In this document: positions 8,362 through 16,371 of the stretch, one piece after another
Layout: each line of letters opens with the position of its first letter
Position numbering within the stretch: position 1 is the first letter of the stretch
Origin: Nioella sp. MMSF_3534
GTDB lineage: Bacteria > Pseudomonadota > Alphaproteobacteria > Rhodobacterales > Rhodobacteraceae
DNA: 64,000 nucleotides
NCBI RefSeq assembly: GCF_030732985.1
Contig: NZ_JASHJX010000002.1
Location: 99,633 to 163,632, forward strand
Reading direction: 5' to 3'
Position numbers and translations under genes: made by a program
Notes under the pieces: model-generated
Seen by the model: only the letters and a program-made list of their open reading frames with translations
The model's database searches: none
What the model was told of the DNA's origin: nothing

Positions 8362-9261
8362 ATGACAACGAGAAAGAGCAGGGGCCTGGGACGCGGACTA
8401 TCAGCGTTGATGGCCGATATAAACGAGCCCACAGAGGCGGAGAGCGCCGCGCCGGACGCGCCGCGCCGTGCGGATATGACCGTCCCGATCGAATCGGTGC
8501 GGCCAAACCCGGATCAGCCCCGTCGCGCTTTCACCCAGGAAGCGTTGGAGGAGCTTTCCGCGTCCATCGCTGAAAAGGGGATCATCCAACCGTTGATCGT
8601 TCGGCCTGATCCTGCGTTTGAGGGTCAATTTCAGATCGTTGCCGGTGAACGGCGCTGGCGAGCCGCCCAAATGGCGCAATTGCATGAAGTGCCCGTCATC
8701 GTGCGCGAGTTTGATGACACCGAGGTTCTGGAAGTCGCAATCATCGAGAATATCCAGCGGGCTGACCTGAACCCGGTGGAAGAAGCCATGGGCTATCGCC
8801 AGTTGATGGACCGCTTCAACCACACGCAGGAACGGCTGGCGACCGCCATGGGCAAAAGCCGATCCCATATCGCGAATCTCATGCGCCTGCTGACCCTGCC
8901 GGAGGAGGTTCAGGGCTATCTGCGGGATGGGCAGCTGAGTGCCGGTCATGCGCGGGCTCTGGTGGGCAGCGAAGATGCGGTCAGCATTGCGCGTGAGGTG
9001 ATCAACAAGGGCCTGTCCGTGCGTGATGTTGAAAAGCGGATGCGCAAGCCGGCGACGCCGACCGGTGGGGCAACCCGACAGCGCCCCGCCGGTGACAAGG
9101 ATGCCGATACCAAGGCGCTCGAATCCGATCTGTCTGCGGCAATTGGCCTGCCAGTCAGCATCGACCACGATGCGGAAAGCGGAACCGGCAAGATCTCGAT
9201 CAAATACGCGGATCTTGGTCAGCTGGACGATATCATCCAGATTCTGAACTCTGATGGCTAG
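8362..9261 (+). CDS. parB: chromosome partitioning protein ParB (CTPase)
   Basis: 299 residues from ATG 8362, chosen because GAGAGG at 8347-8352 precedes it and the N-terminus KSRGLGRGLSALMAD is the usual ParB N-terminus. A longer frame from 8269 would overlap parA by 80 bases. The N-terminal CTP-binding domain has the arginine patch GERRWRAAQ (95-103) and ENIQRADLNPVEEA. The helix-turn-helix is around QERLATAMGKSRSHIANLMRLL, and a C-terminal dimerisation region closes the protein. Two exact parS targets lie within 3.3 kb upstream. The stop codon shares CTAG (9258-9261) with the convergent hemW stop. Confidence 0.97.
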   Translation: MTTRKSRGLGRGLSALMADINEPTEAESAAPDAPRRADMTVPIESVRPNPDQPRRAFTQEALEELSASIAEKGIIQPLIVRPDPAFEGQFQIVAGERRWRAAQMAQLHEVPVIVREFDDTEVLEVAIIENIQRADLNPVEEAMGYRQLMDRFNHTQERLATAMGKSRSHIANLMRLLTLPEEVQGYLRDGQLSAGHARALVGSEDAVSIAREVINKGLSVRDVEKRMRKPATPTGGATRQRPAGDKDADTKALESDLSAAIGLPVSIDHDAESGTGKISIKYADLGQLDDIIQILNSDG

Positions 9262-10418
9262 GAAAGCAGCTCTCTAAGCAGACTGTTTAGGATGGGGCGA
9301 CCAGCCTTGGTTGCCCTTATTTTGTTGGCGTTTTCGGTCAAAAACCCCATATCTTGTAGTCTCTCTCGTCGATCTCGTGGCAACTCAACGCCCGATAGGT
9401 CATTGAATCGCACGAGAGAGCTCCCCTCGGACAGCCTCAAACTCATCATCAGATACTCAGTTGCCTGATCCATGGGGCTGATCGGGTCTCGCACCGACTC
9501 GCCGAGACCCTGGGTTTCGACCTGGGTCAGCCATGTCGTGGGCGTCAGCGGGGTCTCAGTCGCGTATCGGGTGCCATTCAGGGTCAACCGCCCATGTGCG
9601 CCGGGGCCGATCCCGATGTAGTCACCATAGCGCCAGTAGATCAGGTTGTGCCGACTTTCGGCCATGTCGCGCGCGTGGTTGGAGATCTCGTAGGCGGGCA
9701 TTCCAGCGGCCTCGGTGATCTCCTGCGTGATGTCATACATATCGGCGGCGTGGTCATCCGTCGGCAAGCCGGGCAGGCGACCGATAGCGTAGCGATCCCC
9801 GAATGCGGTGCCTTCTTCGATGGTCAGTTGATAGAGCGAGAGGTGGTCAATCGCCATACTTAGAGCCTGTTTCAGTTCCTCCGCCCAGTCCTGCGGCGTC
9901 TGATGCTGGCGGGCATAGATCAGGTCGAAACTGACCCGAGCGAAGAGCTTTCGGGCGATATCAAAGGCCTCGCGCCCTTCCTTCGCGCTGTGCATGCGAC
10001 CGAGACGCTTCAGGTCGTCGTCATTAAGCGCCTGAATTCCCATGGAAATACGATTAACGCCCGCATCGCGAAACCCGGCGAAACGGCCAGCTTCAACCGA
10101 GGTCGGGTTGGCCTCCAGCGTCACCTCGAATGTGTTGGATTGAGGCCAGGTTGCGCGGATTTCTTCCAGCACCGCATGAACCAGTTCCGGGTCCATGAGG
10201 GAGGGTGTGCCACCCCCGAAGAACACAGTATCTAGTGTTCGCCCTTGGGTAAGATCACCATATCTCCTCACTTCCGAGAGATAGGCCGTCTTCCAACGGC
10301 TTTGATCGACCTGCGAAGCGACATGGCTGTTGAAGTCACAATAGGGGCATTTCGCCAGACAATAGGGCCAGTGCAGGTAAAGCCCGAACCCGCCCTGTTG
10401 CCAGTCGTCACTTTCCAA
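9258..10418 (-). CDS. hemW: radical SAM haem chaperone HemW
   Basis: 386 residues if read from TTG 10418. This start gives a normal HemW N-terminus (GGFGLYLHWPYCLAKCPYCDF), but no clear ribosome site was found, so it is uncertain. The radical-SAM cluster motif Cx3Cx2C is at Cys20, Cys24 and Cys27. HNLIYWRYGDYIGIGPGAHG matches the HNxxYW haem-binding motif that distinguishes HemW from coproporphyrinogen dehydrogenase HemN. HemW is thought to hand haem to respiratory enzymes. It overlaps the end of rdgB by 11 bases in the same direction, which suggests coupling. The gene ends tail-to-tail with parB. Confidence 0.9.
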   Translation of the reverse strand: MESDDWQQGGFGLYLHWPYCLAKCPYCDFNSHVASQVDQSRWKTAYLSEVRRYGDLTQGRTLDTVFFGGGTPSLMDPELVHAVLEEIRATWPQSNTFEVTLEANPTSVEAGRFAGFRDAGVNRISMGIQALNDDDLKRLGRMHSAKEGREAFDIARKLFARVSFDLIYARQHQTPQDWAEELKQALSMAIDHLSLYQLTIEEGTAFGDRYAIGRLPGLPTDDHAADMYDITQEITEAAGMPAYEISNHARDMAESRHNLIYWRYGDYIGIGPGAHGRLTLNGTRYATETPLTPTTWLTQVETQGLGESVRDPISPMDQATEYLMMSLRLSEGSSLVRFNDLSGVELPRDRRERLQDMGFLTENANKIRATKAGRPILNSLLRELLS

Positions 10419-11016
10419 GGGCGGCCACCAGTTTGCGGAACGCGTCGGCGCGGTGGCTGATCTGGTTCTTTTCCCACCGGTCCATTTCGCCGAAGGTGAT
10501 GTCATAGCCCTGCGGCTGGAAGATCGGGTCGTAGCCATGACCCTGATCGCCGCGCATTGGCCAGACAACATCGCCTTCCATCACGCCGGGGAAGACCTCG
10601 TCATGCCCATCGGGCCAGGCCAGAACCAGCGTGCAGCAGAACCGGGCCGTGCGCGGGGCTTTGGCCCCGACCTTTTCCAGTTCTTCATGTGTCCGGGTCA
10701 TCGCCATCACGAAATCCCGCCCATTCGGCGTTTCCGCCCAATCGGCGGTGTAGACACCGGGCGCGCCGCCAAGCGCGTCGATCTCGATGCCGGAATCGTC
10801 GGCCAGGGCTGGCAGGCCGGTGGCCTTCGCCGCGGCATGGGCCTTGATCCGGGCGTTTTCGACGAAGGTTGTGCCAGTTTCCTCCGGCTCGGGCAGCCCA
10901 TGTTCCTTGGCGGAGGTCACGGAGATGCCCAAGGGTTCCAGCAGATGCGCAATCTCCTCCAGCTTGCCCTGATTATGAGTCGCAACGAGCAGGGTGTCGC
11001 CGGTGAACTTGCGCAT
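10408..11016 (-). CDS. rdgB: XTP/dITP pyrophosphatase (Ham1/RdgB)
   Basis: 202 residues, normal for RdgB, which removes inosine and xanthosine triphosphates from the nucleotide pool. Family motifs visible are ATHNQGKLEEI near residue 12, the metal-binding LADDSGIEIDALGGAPGVY and the C-terminal SHRADAFRKL. The ATG shares one base with the rph stop (TGATG), so rph-rdgB-hemW forms one leftward operon. Confidence 0.95.
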   Translation of the reverse strand: MRKFTGDTLLVATHNQGKLEEIAHLLEPLGISVTSAKEHGLPEPEETGTTFVENARIKAHAAAKATGLPALADDSGIEIDALGGAPGVYTADWAETPNGRDFVMAMTRTHEELEKVGAKAPRTARFCCTLVLAWPDGHDEVFPGVMEGDVVWPMRGDQGHGYDPIFQPQGYDITFGEMDRWEKNQISHRADAFRKLVAALGK

Positions 11017-11729
11017 CAGGCCACCGCCGCTTTCTGGGCTGCGACCAGTTCGGCCACGCCCTTGTCGGCCAGGTCCATCAACTCGTTAAACTGGTCGCGG
11101 CTGAAAGTTGCGCCCTCGGCACTGGCTTGCAGCTCGATCAGTTGGCCCGCGCCGGTCATGACGAAGTTGCCATCGGTCCCGGCCTCGGAATCCTCATCAT
11201 AGTCCAGATCCAGCACCGGTTGGCCGGCAAAAACCCCACAAGACACGGCGGCCACGTGATCCATGATCGGATCAGAGATCACATCGCCAGCCTTCATCAG
11301 CTTGTTCACCGCAAGGCGCAGCGCAACCCAACCGCCGGTGATCGCGGCGCAACGGGTGCCGCCATCGGCCTGGATCACGTCGCAATCGACGGTGATCTGC
11401 CGCTCACCAAGCGCGACGCGGTCAATGCCAGCGCGCAGGGAACGCCCGATAAGGCGTTGAATTTCTTGTGTTCTTCCGGATTGCTTGCCAGCAGACGCCT
11501 CCCGCCGCATCCGCGTATGGGTGGCGCGGGGCAACATGCCGTATTCTGCTGTCACCCAGCCAAGCCCGGTATTACGCAGGAACGGCGGCACGCGCTCTTC
11601 CAGCGACGCGGTGCACAGCACATGGGTGTTGCCGACCTTGATCAGGCAAGAGCCCTCTGCATGGCGGGTCACGCCGGTTTCAATGGCAATCGGACGCATC
11701 TGGTCTAGGTTTCTGCCGGACGGGCGCAT
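11016..11729 (-). CDS. rph: ribonuclease PH
   Basis: 237 residues from ATG 11729. The ribosome site AGGAGA (11735-11740 on the minus strand) lies five bases upstream, so the much longer open frame to 12191 is not used. RNase PH trims tRNA 3' ends by phosphorolysis. N-terminus [19 protein letters not shown] is typical. [15 protein letters not shown] and the phosphate-site region [20 protein letters not shown] are present. First gene of the leftward rph-rdgB-hemW operon, divergent from hrcA with a 120-base gap. Confidence 0.95.
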   Translation of the reverse strand: MRPSGRNLDQMRPIAIETGVTRHAEGSCLIKVGNTHVLCTASLEERVPPFLRNTGLGWVTAEYGMLPRATHTRMRREASAGKQSGRTQEIQRLIGRSLRAGIDRVALGERQITVDCDVIQADGGTRCAAITGGWVALRLAVNKLMKAGDVISDPIMDHVAAVSCGVFAGQPVLDLDYDEDSEAGTDGNFVMTGAGQLIELQASAEGATFSRDQFNELMDLADKGVAELVAAQKAAVA

Positions 11730-11793
11730 ATCTATCTCCTGCATATCGTTGGGCATGGGGATAGTCCCTAGCCCCTGCGACACGCAACCCCGA

Positions 11794-11822
11794 TTGACCT
11801 TCTGCCGCTGCCGCTTCTTAAT
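11794..11822 (+). promoter_or_regulatory. candidate sigma-70 promoter of hrcA
   Basis: TTGACC at 11794-11799 and CTTAAT at 11817-11822 are spaced by 17 bp and lie 28 bp before the hrcA ATG. No CIRCE inverted repeat (TTAGCACTC-N9-GAGTGCTAA) was found in this gap, so HrcA self-control is not evident here. Confidence 0.35.
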
Positions 11823-11849
11823 GATTCTGACCTGACAGCACCGAAAAAG

Positions 11850-12914
11850 ATGCCGGAAACCGCGAATATTCTTGCCGAGATGAACGAACGCTCCCGCGAG
11901 GTGTTTCGCCGGGTGGTCGAAGGCTATCTGGAAACCGGCGCGCCGATGGGCTCGCGGACTCTGACACGGTCGCTGTCCGAGAAGGTGTCGGCGGCGACGA
12001 TCCGCAATGTGATGCAGGATCTGGAGCTTCTGGGACTGCTTGACAGCCCGCATGTGTCTGCGGGCCGAATTCCCACGGAACTGGGGCTGCGGATGTTCGT
12101 CGATGGCCTGCTGGAAGTCGGCGATCTGACCCTGGCCGACCGCGAAAAACTCGAGGCGACCGTCGGCGGCAACAACACCGACGTGGCGCATAAGCTGGAT
12201 CTGCTGGGGTCTGCCCTGTCAGGTGTGACACAGGGCGCCAGCCTTGTGCTGGCCCCCAAGCATGAGGCTCCGATCAAGCATATTGAATTCGTGCAACTGG
12301 CCTCCAACAAAGCGCTGGTTGTGCTGGTGTTTGCCGATGGGCATGTAGAGAACCGGATTTTCACGCCGCCTCCGGGGCAAACACCAAGTTCCATGCGGGA
12401 AGCGGCGAACTTCCTGAATGCGCTGGCGGAAGGGAAGACCGTTACCGAGATCCGCCGCCTGATGGAAACCGAGGTGCAGGAACGACGGCAGGAGATCGAC
12501 CAACTGGCCCGAGAGCTTATCGAAAGCGGGGCCGCGATCTGGGAGAACGAGGGCGCCCGGACGGAGCGGTTGATTGTCCGGGGCCGGTCACATCTGCTGG
12601 AATCGGGCGGCGAATCCGAAGAGATGGAGCGTATCCGGACGCTGTTCGATGACCTCGAACGCAAGCGGGATATTACCGAATTTCTGGAACTGACCGAAGA
12701 AGGCGATGGTGTGCGCATTTTTATCGGGTCAGAGAACAAACTTTTCTCACTTTCGGGTTCCTCTCTGGTGGTTTCCCCATATATGAACGCTGATCGAAAG
12801 ATCATCGGCGCGGTCGGTGTGATCGGGCCCACGAGGCTCAATTACGGCCGGATCGTTCCGATAGTGGATTACACGGCACAACTGGTCGGGAAGCTGATTT
12901 CGGACCAGGCATAA
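11850..12914 (+). CDS. hrcA: heat-inducible transcription repressor HrcA
   Basis: 354 residues, normal for HrcA, the repressor that binds CIRCE elements, usually upstream of groESL. The N-terminal winged helix is at about 10-80 ([20 protein letters not shown], with [17 protein letters not shown] as recognition region). The conserved [18 protein letters not shown] follows, and a long GAF-like and helical region makes up the rest. A second ATG at 11880 would drop ten residues, and neither has a strong ribosome site. grpE follows after ten bases, so both should be co-transcribed. The CIRCE targets must lie elsewhere in the genome. Confidence 0.93.
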   Translation: MPETANILAEMNERSREVFRRVVEGYLETGAPMGSRTLTRSLSEKVSAATIRNVMQDLELLGLLDSPHVSAGRIPTELGLRMFVDGLLEVGDLTLADREKLEATVGGNNTDVAHKLDLLGSALSGVTQGASLVLAPKHEAPIKHIEFVQLASNKALVVLVFADGHVENRIFTPPPGQTPSSMREAANFLNALAEGKTVTEIRRLMETEVQERRQEIDQLARELIESGAAIWENEGARTERLIVRGRSHLLESGGESEEMERIRTLFDDLERKRDITEFLELTEEGDGVRIFIGSENKLFSLSGSSLVVSPYMNADRKIIGAVGVIGPTRLNYGRIVPIVDYTAQLVGKLISDQA

Positions 12915-12924
12915 GAGGTTTGAG

Positions 12925-13500
12925 ATGGCAGACCCCAAGGAAGAAACATTCCTGGACGACCCCGAAGCGCTGGAGGCCGAACTGGAGGCCGCGCTGGAAC
13001 ATGATGAGCAGGAAGAGGTTTCTGCCGAAGAGCTGGAGCTTGATGCCCTGCGCGCGGAACGCGATGAGCTGAAAGACCGCCTGCTGCGGACGCTGGCGGA
13101 ATCGGAAAACGTGCGCAAACGTGCGGATCGGGATCGGCGCGAGGCAGAGCATTATGGCAGCACAAGACTGGCCCGCGATCTGCTGCCGGTTTACGACAAC
13201 CTGCAGCGCGCCCTGGAAGCGGCGAACAAGGAAGAGAACGAGGTTGCGGCGGCCGTGATCGAAGGCGTCGAACTGACCCTCCGCGAATTGCTGAACGTCT
13301 TCTCGAAGCATGGGGTGACGCCGGTTGTTCCCGAAACTGGCGATGTCTTTAACCCCAATGAACACGAGGCGATGTTCGAGGCCCCGGTTCCTGGCACCAA
13401 GGCGGGAGAGATCATTCAGGTGATGGCTGTCGGTTTCCTGCTGCATGACCGGCTGCTGCGCCCGGCGCAGGTTGGGGTGTCTTCCACTCCGGCGTCGTAA
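12925..13500 (+). CDS. grpE: nucleotide exchange factor GrpE
   Basis: 191 residues. GrpE releases ADP from DnaK. An acidic N-terminal tail leads into a long coiled coil (about 30-110) rich in E, A, L and R, then a small beta domain ending in GFLLHDRLLRPAQVGVS, the family C-terminal signature. AGAGG lies before the ATG. It is paired with hrcA rather than with dnaK-dnaJ, which lie 5 kb to the right on the other strand. Confidence 0.95.
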   Translation: MADPKEETFLDDPEALEAELEAALEHDEQEEVSAEELELDALRAERDELKDRLLRTLAESENVRKRADRDRREAEHYGSTRLARDLLPVYDNLQRALEAANKEENEVAAAVIEGVELTLRELLNVFSKHGVTPVVPETGDVFNPNEHEAMFEAPVPGTKAGEIIQVMAVGFLLHDRLLRPAQVGVSSTPAS

Positions 13501-13518
13501 AGGCGGAGAGGGAGCGCA

Positions 13519-13565
13519 GCGGGGGCCAGCCCCCGCACCCCCGAGGTATTTGGGCCAAGATGAAA
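13519..13565. repeat. intergenic repeat with GC hairpin, Rhodobacterales type
   Basis: GCGGGGGC (13519-13526) and GCCCCCGC (13529-13536) form a perfect inverted repeat with a two-base centre, followed by ACCCCCGAGGTATTTGGGCC and AAGATGAAAG. From memory, close variants of this unit occur many times downstream of genes in Rhodobacterales genomes. Only one copy was found in this window, so the repeat status rests on that recall. Confidence 0.5.
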
Positions 13566-13566
13566 G

Positions 13567-13599
13567 GGCGCGGACAATTTTAGACGAATTGTGCGCGTC
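13567..13599. terminator. probable bidirectional terminator between grpE and mutS
   Basis: Arms 13567-13579 and 13587-13599 pair at 11 of 13 positions around a seven-base loop. The hairpin lies exactly between the convergent grpE and mutS genes. On the minus strand it is followed by CTTTCATCTT. The T tracts are short, so efficiency is uncertain. Confidence 0.5.
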
Positions 13600-16239
13600 T
13601 TAGTCTGTTTCAAGTGCCTTCAGCTCGTATATCAGGTCGAGCGCATCCTTGGGTGTCAGCATGTCCGGGTGAATGTCTTTCAACCGGTCCGTGATCGGTG
13701 AAGGTTTCACAGGTTGCGGGGCCGGGGCGGGAGTGGCCGAGAAGAGCGGCAGGTCGTCGATCAGCGCCTTCTGACGTTCGCCGCCTTCCCGTTCGCCTTT
13801 TTCCAGAGCATCCAGCACATCGTGGGCACGCGCCACGACCGATGCGGGCAAGCCTGCCAGTTTTGCCACTTGCACACCGTAGCTGCGGTCGGCGGCACCG
13901 GGGCGTACCTCGTGCAGGAAAATCACGTCGCCTTCCCATTCGCGGACGGCGACGGTGGCGTTCTTGACGCCTTCCATCCGGTCGGCAAGGCTGGTCATCT
14001 CGTGGTAATGGGTGGCGAAAAGGGCACGGCAGCGATTGACCTCGTGCAGGTGTTCCAAGGTGGCCCATGCGATGGAAAGACCGTCATAGGTGGCGGTGCC
14101 GCGGCCGATTTCATCGAGGATGACCAGCGCACGGTCATCGGCCTGGTTGAGGATCGCGGCGGTTTCGACCATCTCGACCATGAAGGTCGATCGTCCCCGC
14201 GCCAGATCGTCGGAGGCCCCGACACGGCTGAACACTTGACTGACAAGGCCGATCTTCGCGGACCTTGCCGGGACGAAACTGCCCATCTGGGCGAGGATCG
14301 CAATCAGCGCGTTCTGGCGCAGGTAGGTCGATTTACCGGCCATGTTGGGGCCGGTCAGCAGGGTCAATGATGCGGCATTGCCCTCGGCGGTCAGATCGCA
14401 GTCATTGGCAATGAAGGGCTCACCGTCCTTCTGCAACGCGTGTTCCACGACAGGGTGGCGGCCGGACTCGACGATGAAATCCCGGCTGTTGTCCATCTGG
14501 GGGCGGACCCAGTTTTCGGACCGGGCGAGATGCGCGAGTGCTGCGGTCAGATCAACCTCGGACAGGGCCGCTGCCGCGGCTCCGATTTCCTCGTTTCGGG
14601 TCAATATCGCCTGTTTCAGAGACTGAAACAAAGCTTTCTCGATCTCCAATGCCCGGTTGCCTGCGTTCAGGATCCTTGTTTCGATCTCGGACAGTTCCAC
14701 TGTCGTGAACCGCACCTGATTGGCCGTGGTCTGTCGGTGAATGAAGGTTTCGGACAGGGGTGGCGACAGCATCTTCTGCGCATGGGTCGCGGTGGTTTCG
14801 ATGAAATACCCCAGAACGTTGTTGTGCTTGATCTTCAGCGACTGGATGCCGGTCTGCTTGGCATAGTCGGCCTGCATCTTCCCGATGATGCCGCGCCCCT
14901 CGTCTCTTAGCTGCCGCGTTTCGTCCAGGTCGTTGTCGTAGCCCGGCGCTATGAACCCACCGTCGCGTGCAAGAAGGGGCGGATCCGCAATCAAAGCTGA
15001 ATCGAGCTGATCCATCAGATCCTCATGCCCGGATAGCGCGCCCACGGCACGGGCAAGACCTTCGGGCAGGTCTCGGTCTTTCAGAGTTTGGTGAAGCTGG
15101 GCCGCCTCGGCCAGGCCGTTTCTGATGGCGGCCAGGTCTCGCGGACCGCCACGGTCGAGCCCGATGCGTGACAAGGCGCGGTCCATATCGGGCACCTTGC
15201 GAAGCGTTTCACGCAGGGTATCGCAAAGGCGCGAGTCCTCCACACATGTCTCCACGGTCTCCAACCGCTCGGCAATTACGGGGATCTGCGTCGAGGGGCT
15301 GGACAGGCGGTGTTCCAGCAAGCGCGCGCCGCCCGCGGTCAGGGTCTTGTCGATGGTGGCGAGAAGCGACCCGGAGCGTCCGCCATTCATGGAGGCTGTC
15401 AGTTCCAGATTGCGCCGGGTGGCCGCGTCGATCTGCATCATCCGCTGCGCCAAGGTTCGTGACGGCGGTCTGAGAAGCGGCAGTTTGCCTTTCTGCGTAA
15501 TCTCCAGATAGTCGACAATGGCACCCATCGCAGCCAGGTCGGGGCGGGAAAACGCACCGAAGGATTCAAGCGATTGCACCTGAAACAGAGACTGAATCCG
15601 CCGTTCTGCCGCCCCGCTGTCAAAGCTGGAGGGTGACAGCGGGGTGACGGGAATCTCTGCCTCTTCGATCACTGACAGAACGTCGTCCCTGACACTATCC
15701 GCAACCAGAATTTCCCGAGGGGACAGCCTGGCAAGTTCCGGGGCAAGCCGCACCAGCGGGCAGGGCATCACGTGAAACGCACCCGTAGAGATATCGGTCC
15801 AGGCCAGCGCGGCCTCTCCCCTGATGTCTGCATAGGCGGCGAGGTAATTGTGGTGCCGTGCCTCCAGCAGCGTGTCTTCGGTCAGGGTGCCAGGCGTGAC
15901 CAGACGAACCACCGCCCTGTGAACCACCGCTTTCGATCCGCGCTTCTTCGCCTCTGCCGGATCTTCCATCTGTTCGCAGACCGCAACGCGAAACCCCTTG
16001 CGGATCAGCGTCAGGAAATAGCCCTCGGCGGAATGCACCGGGACGCCGCACATGGGAATGTCTTCGCCCAGATGTTTGCCGCGTTTCGTCAGCGCGATAT
16101 CCAGCGCCTCGGCTGCCGCGACGGCATCGTCAAAAAACATCTCGTAAAAGTCGCCCATCCTGTAAAACAGCAGCGCGTCGCGGTGTTGCGCCTTGATCTC
16201 TAGGAATTGCGCCATCATCGGCGTCACTTGTGCGGTCAT
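13600..16239 (-). CDS. mutS: DNA mismatch repair protein MutS
   Basis: 879 residues from ATG 16239, six bases after AGGGG. ATG 16245 abuts that ribosome site and is less likely, and a TTG at 16272 would be longer still. MutS finds mispairs and recruits MutL. The mismatch-probing Phe-X-Glu is in FYRMGDFYEMFF (Phe31, Glu33). The clamp and lever domains follow, then the ABC-type ATPase with LLTGPNMAGKSTYLRQ (Walker A), STFMVEM and VILDEIGRGTATYDGLSIAWA (Walker B and D-loop region). The C-terminal dimerisation helices reach the stop. It is divergent from maeB. Confidence 0.97.
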   Translation of the reverse strand: MTAQVTPMMAQFLEIKAQHRDALLFYRMGDFYEMFFDDAVAAAEALDIALTKRGKHLGEDIPMCGVPVHSAEGYFLTLIRKGFRVAVCEQMEDPAEAKKRGSKAVVHRAVVRLVTPGTLTEDTLLEARHHNYLAAYADIRGEAALAWTDISTGAFHVMPCPLVRLAPELARLSPREILVADSVRDDVLSVIEEAEIPVTPLSPSSFDSGAAERRIQSLFQVQSLESFGAFSRPDLAAMGAIVDYLEITQKGKLPLLRPPSRTLAQRMMQIDAATRRNLELTASMNGGRSGSLLATIDKTLTAGGARLLEHRLSSPSTQIPVIAERLETVETCVEDSRLCDTLRETLRKVPDMDRALSRIGLDRGGPRDLAAIRNGLAEAAQLHQTLKDRDLPEGLARAVGALSGHEDLMDQLDSALIADPPLLARDGGFIAPGYDNDLDETRQLRDEGRGIIGKMQADYAKQTGIQSLKIKHNNVLGYFIETTATHAQKMLSPPLSETFIHRQTTANQVRFTTVELSEIETRILNAGNRALEIEKALFQSLKQAILTRNEEIGAAAAALSEVDLTAALAHLARSENWVRPQMDNSRDFIVESGRHPVVEHALQKDGEPFIANDCDLTAEGNAASLTLLTGPNMAGKSTYLRQNALIAILAQMGSFVPARSAKIGLVSQVFSRVGASDDLARGRSTFMVEMVETAAILNQADDRALVILDEIGRGTATYDGLSIAWATLEHLHEVNRCRALFATHYHEMTSLADRMEGVKNATVAVREWEGDVIFLHEVRPGAADRSYGVQVAKLAGLPASVVARAHDVLDALEKGEREGGERQKALIDDLPLFSATPAPAPQPVKPSPITDRLKDIHPDMLTPKDALDLIYELKALETD

Positions 16240-16310
16240 CGACATCCCCTTGCCTGCGCCGCCACAGTACAAATTGCGCGGGCCGGGTAAAAGGCCGCAA
16301 AACTGCTTGG

Positions 16311-16339
16311 TTGTGACGTAGGGGCAATCGCTCTAAGAC
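16311..16339 (+). promoter_or_regulatory. candidate promoter of the malic enzyme gene
   Basis: TTGTGA at 16311-16316 and TAAGAC at 16334-16339 are separated by 17 bp, 32 bp before the ATG. The -10 is only a partial match. Confidence 0.3.
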
Positions 16340-16371
16340 AATCTGGCTGGAAAAACGGAGACCGAGCGAAA

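Noticed and set aside
11730..11849. CIRCE operator in the rph-hrcA gap
   Set aside because: Looked for the TTAGCACTC/GAGTGCTAA arms and found none.
15764..15779. parS-like GGCATCACGTGAAACG in mutS
   Set aside because: Four mismatches to the consensus, lying in normal mutS coding sequence. It is probably chance.
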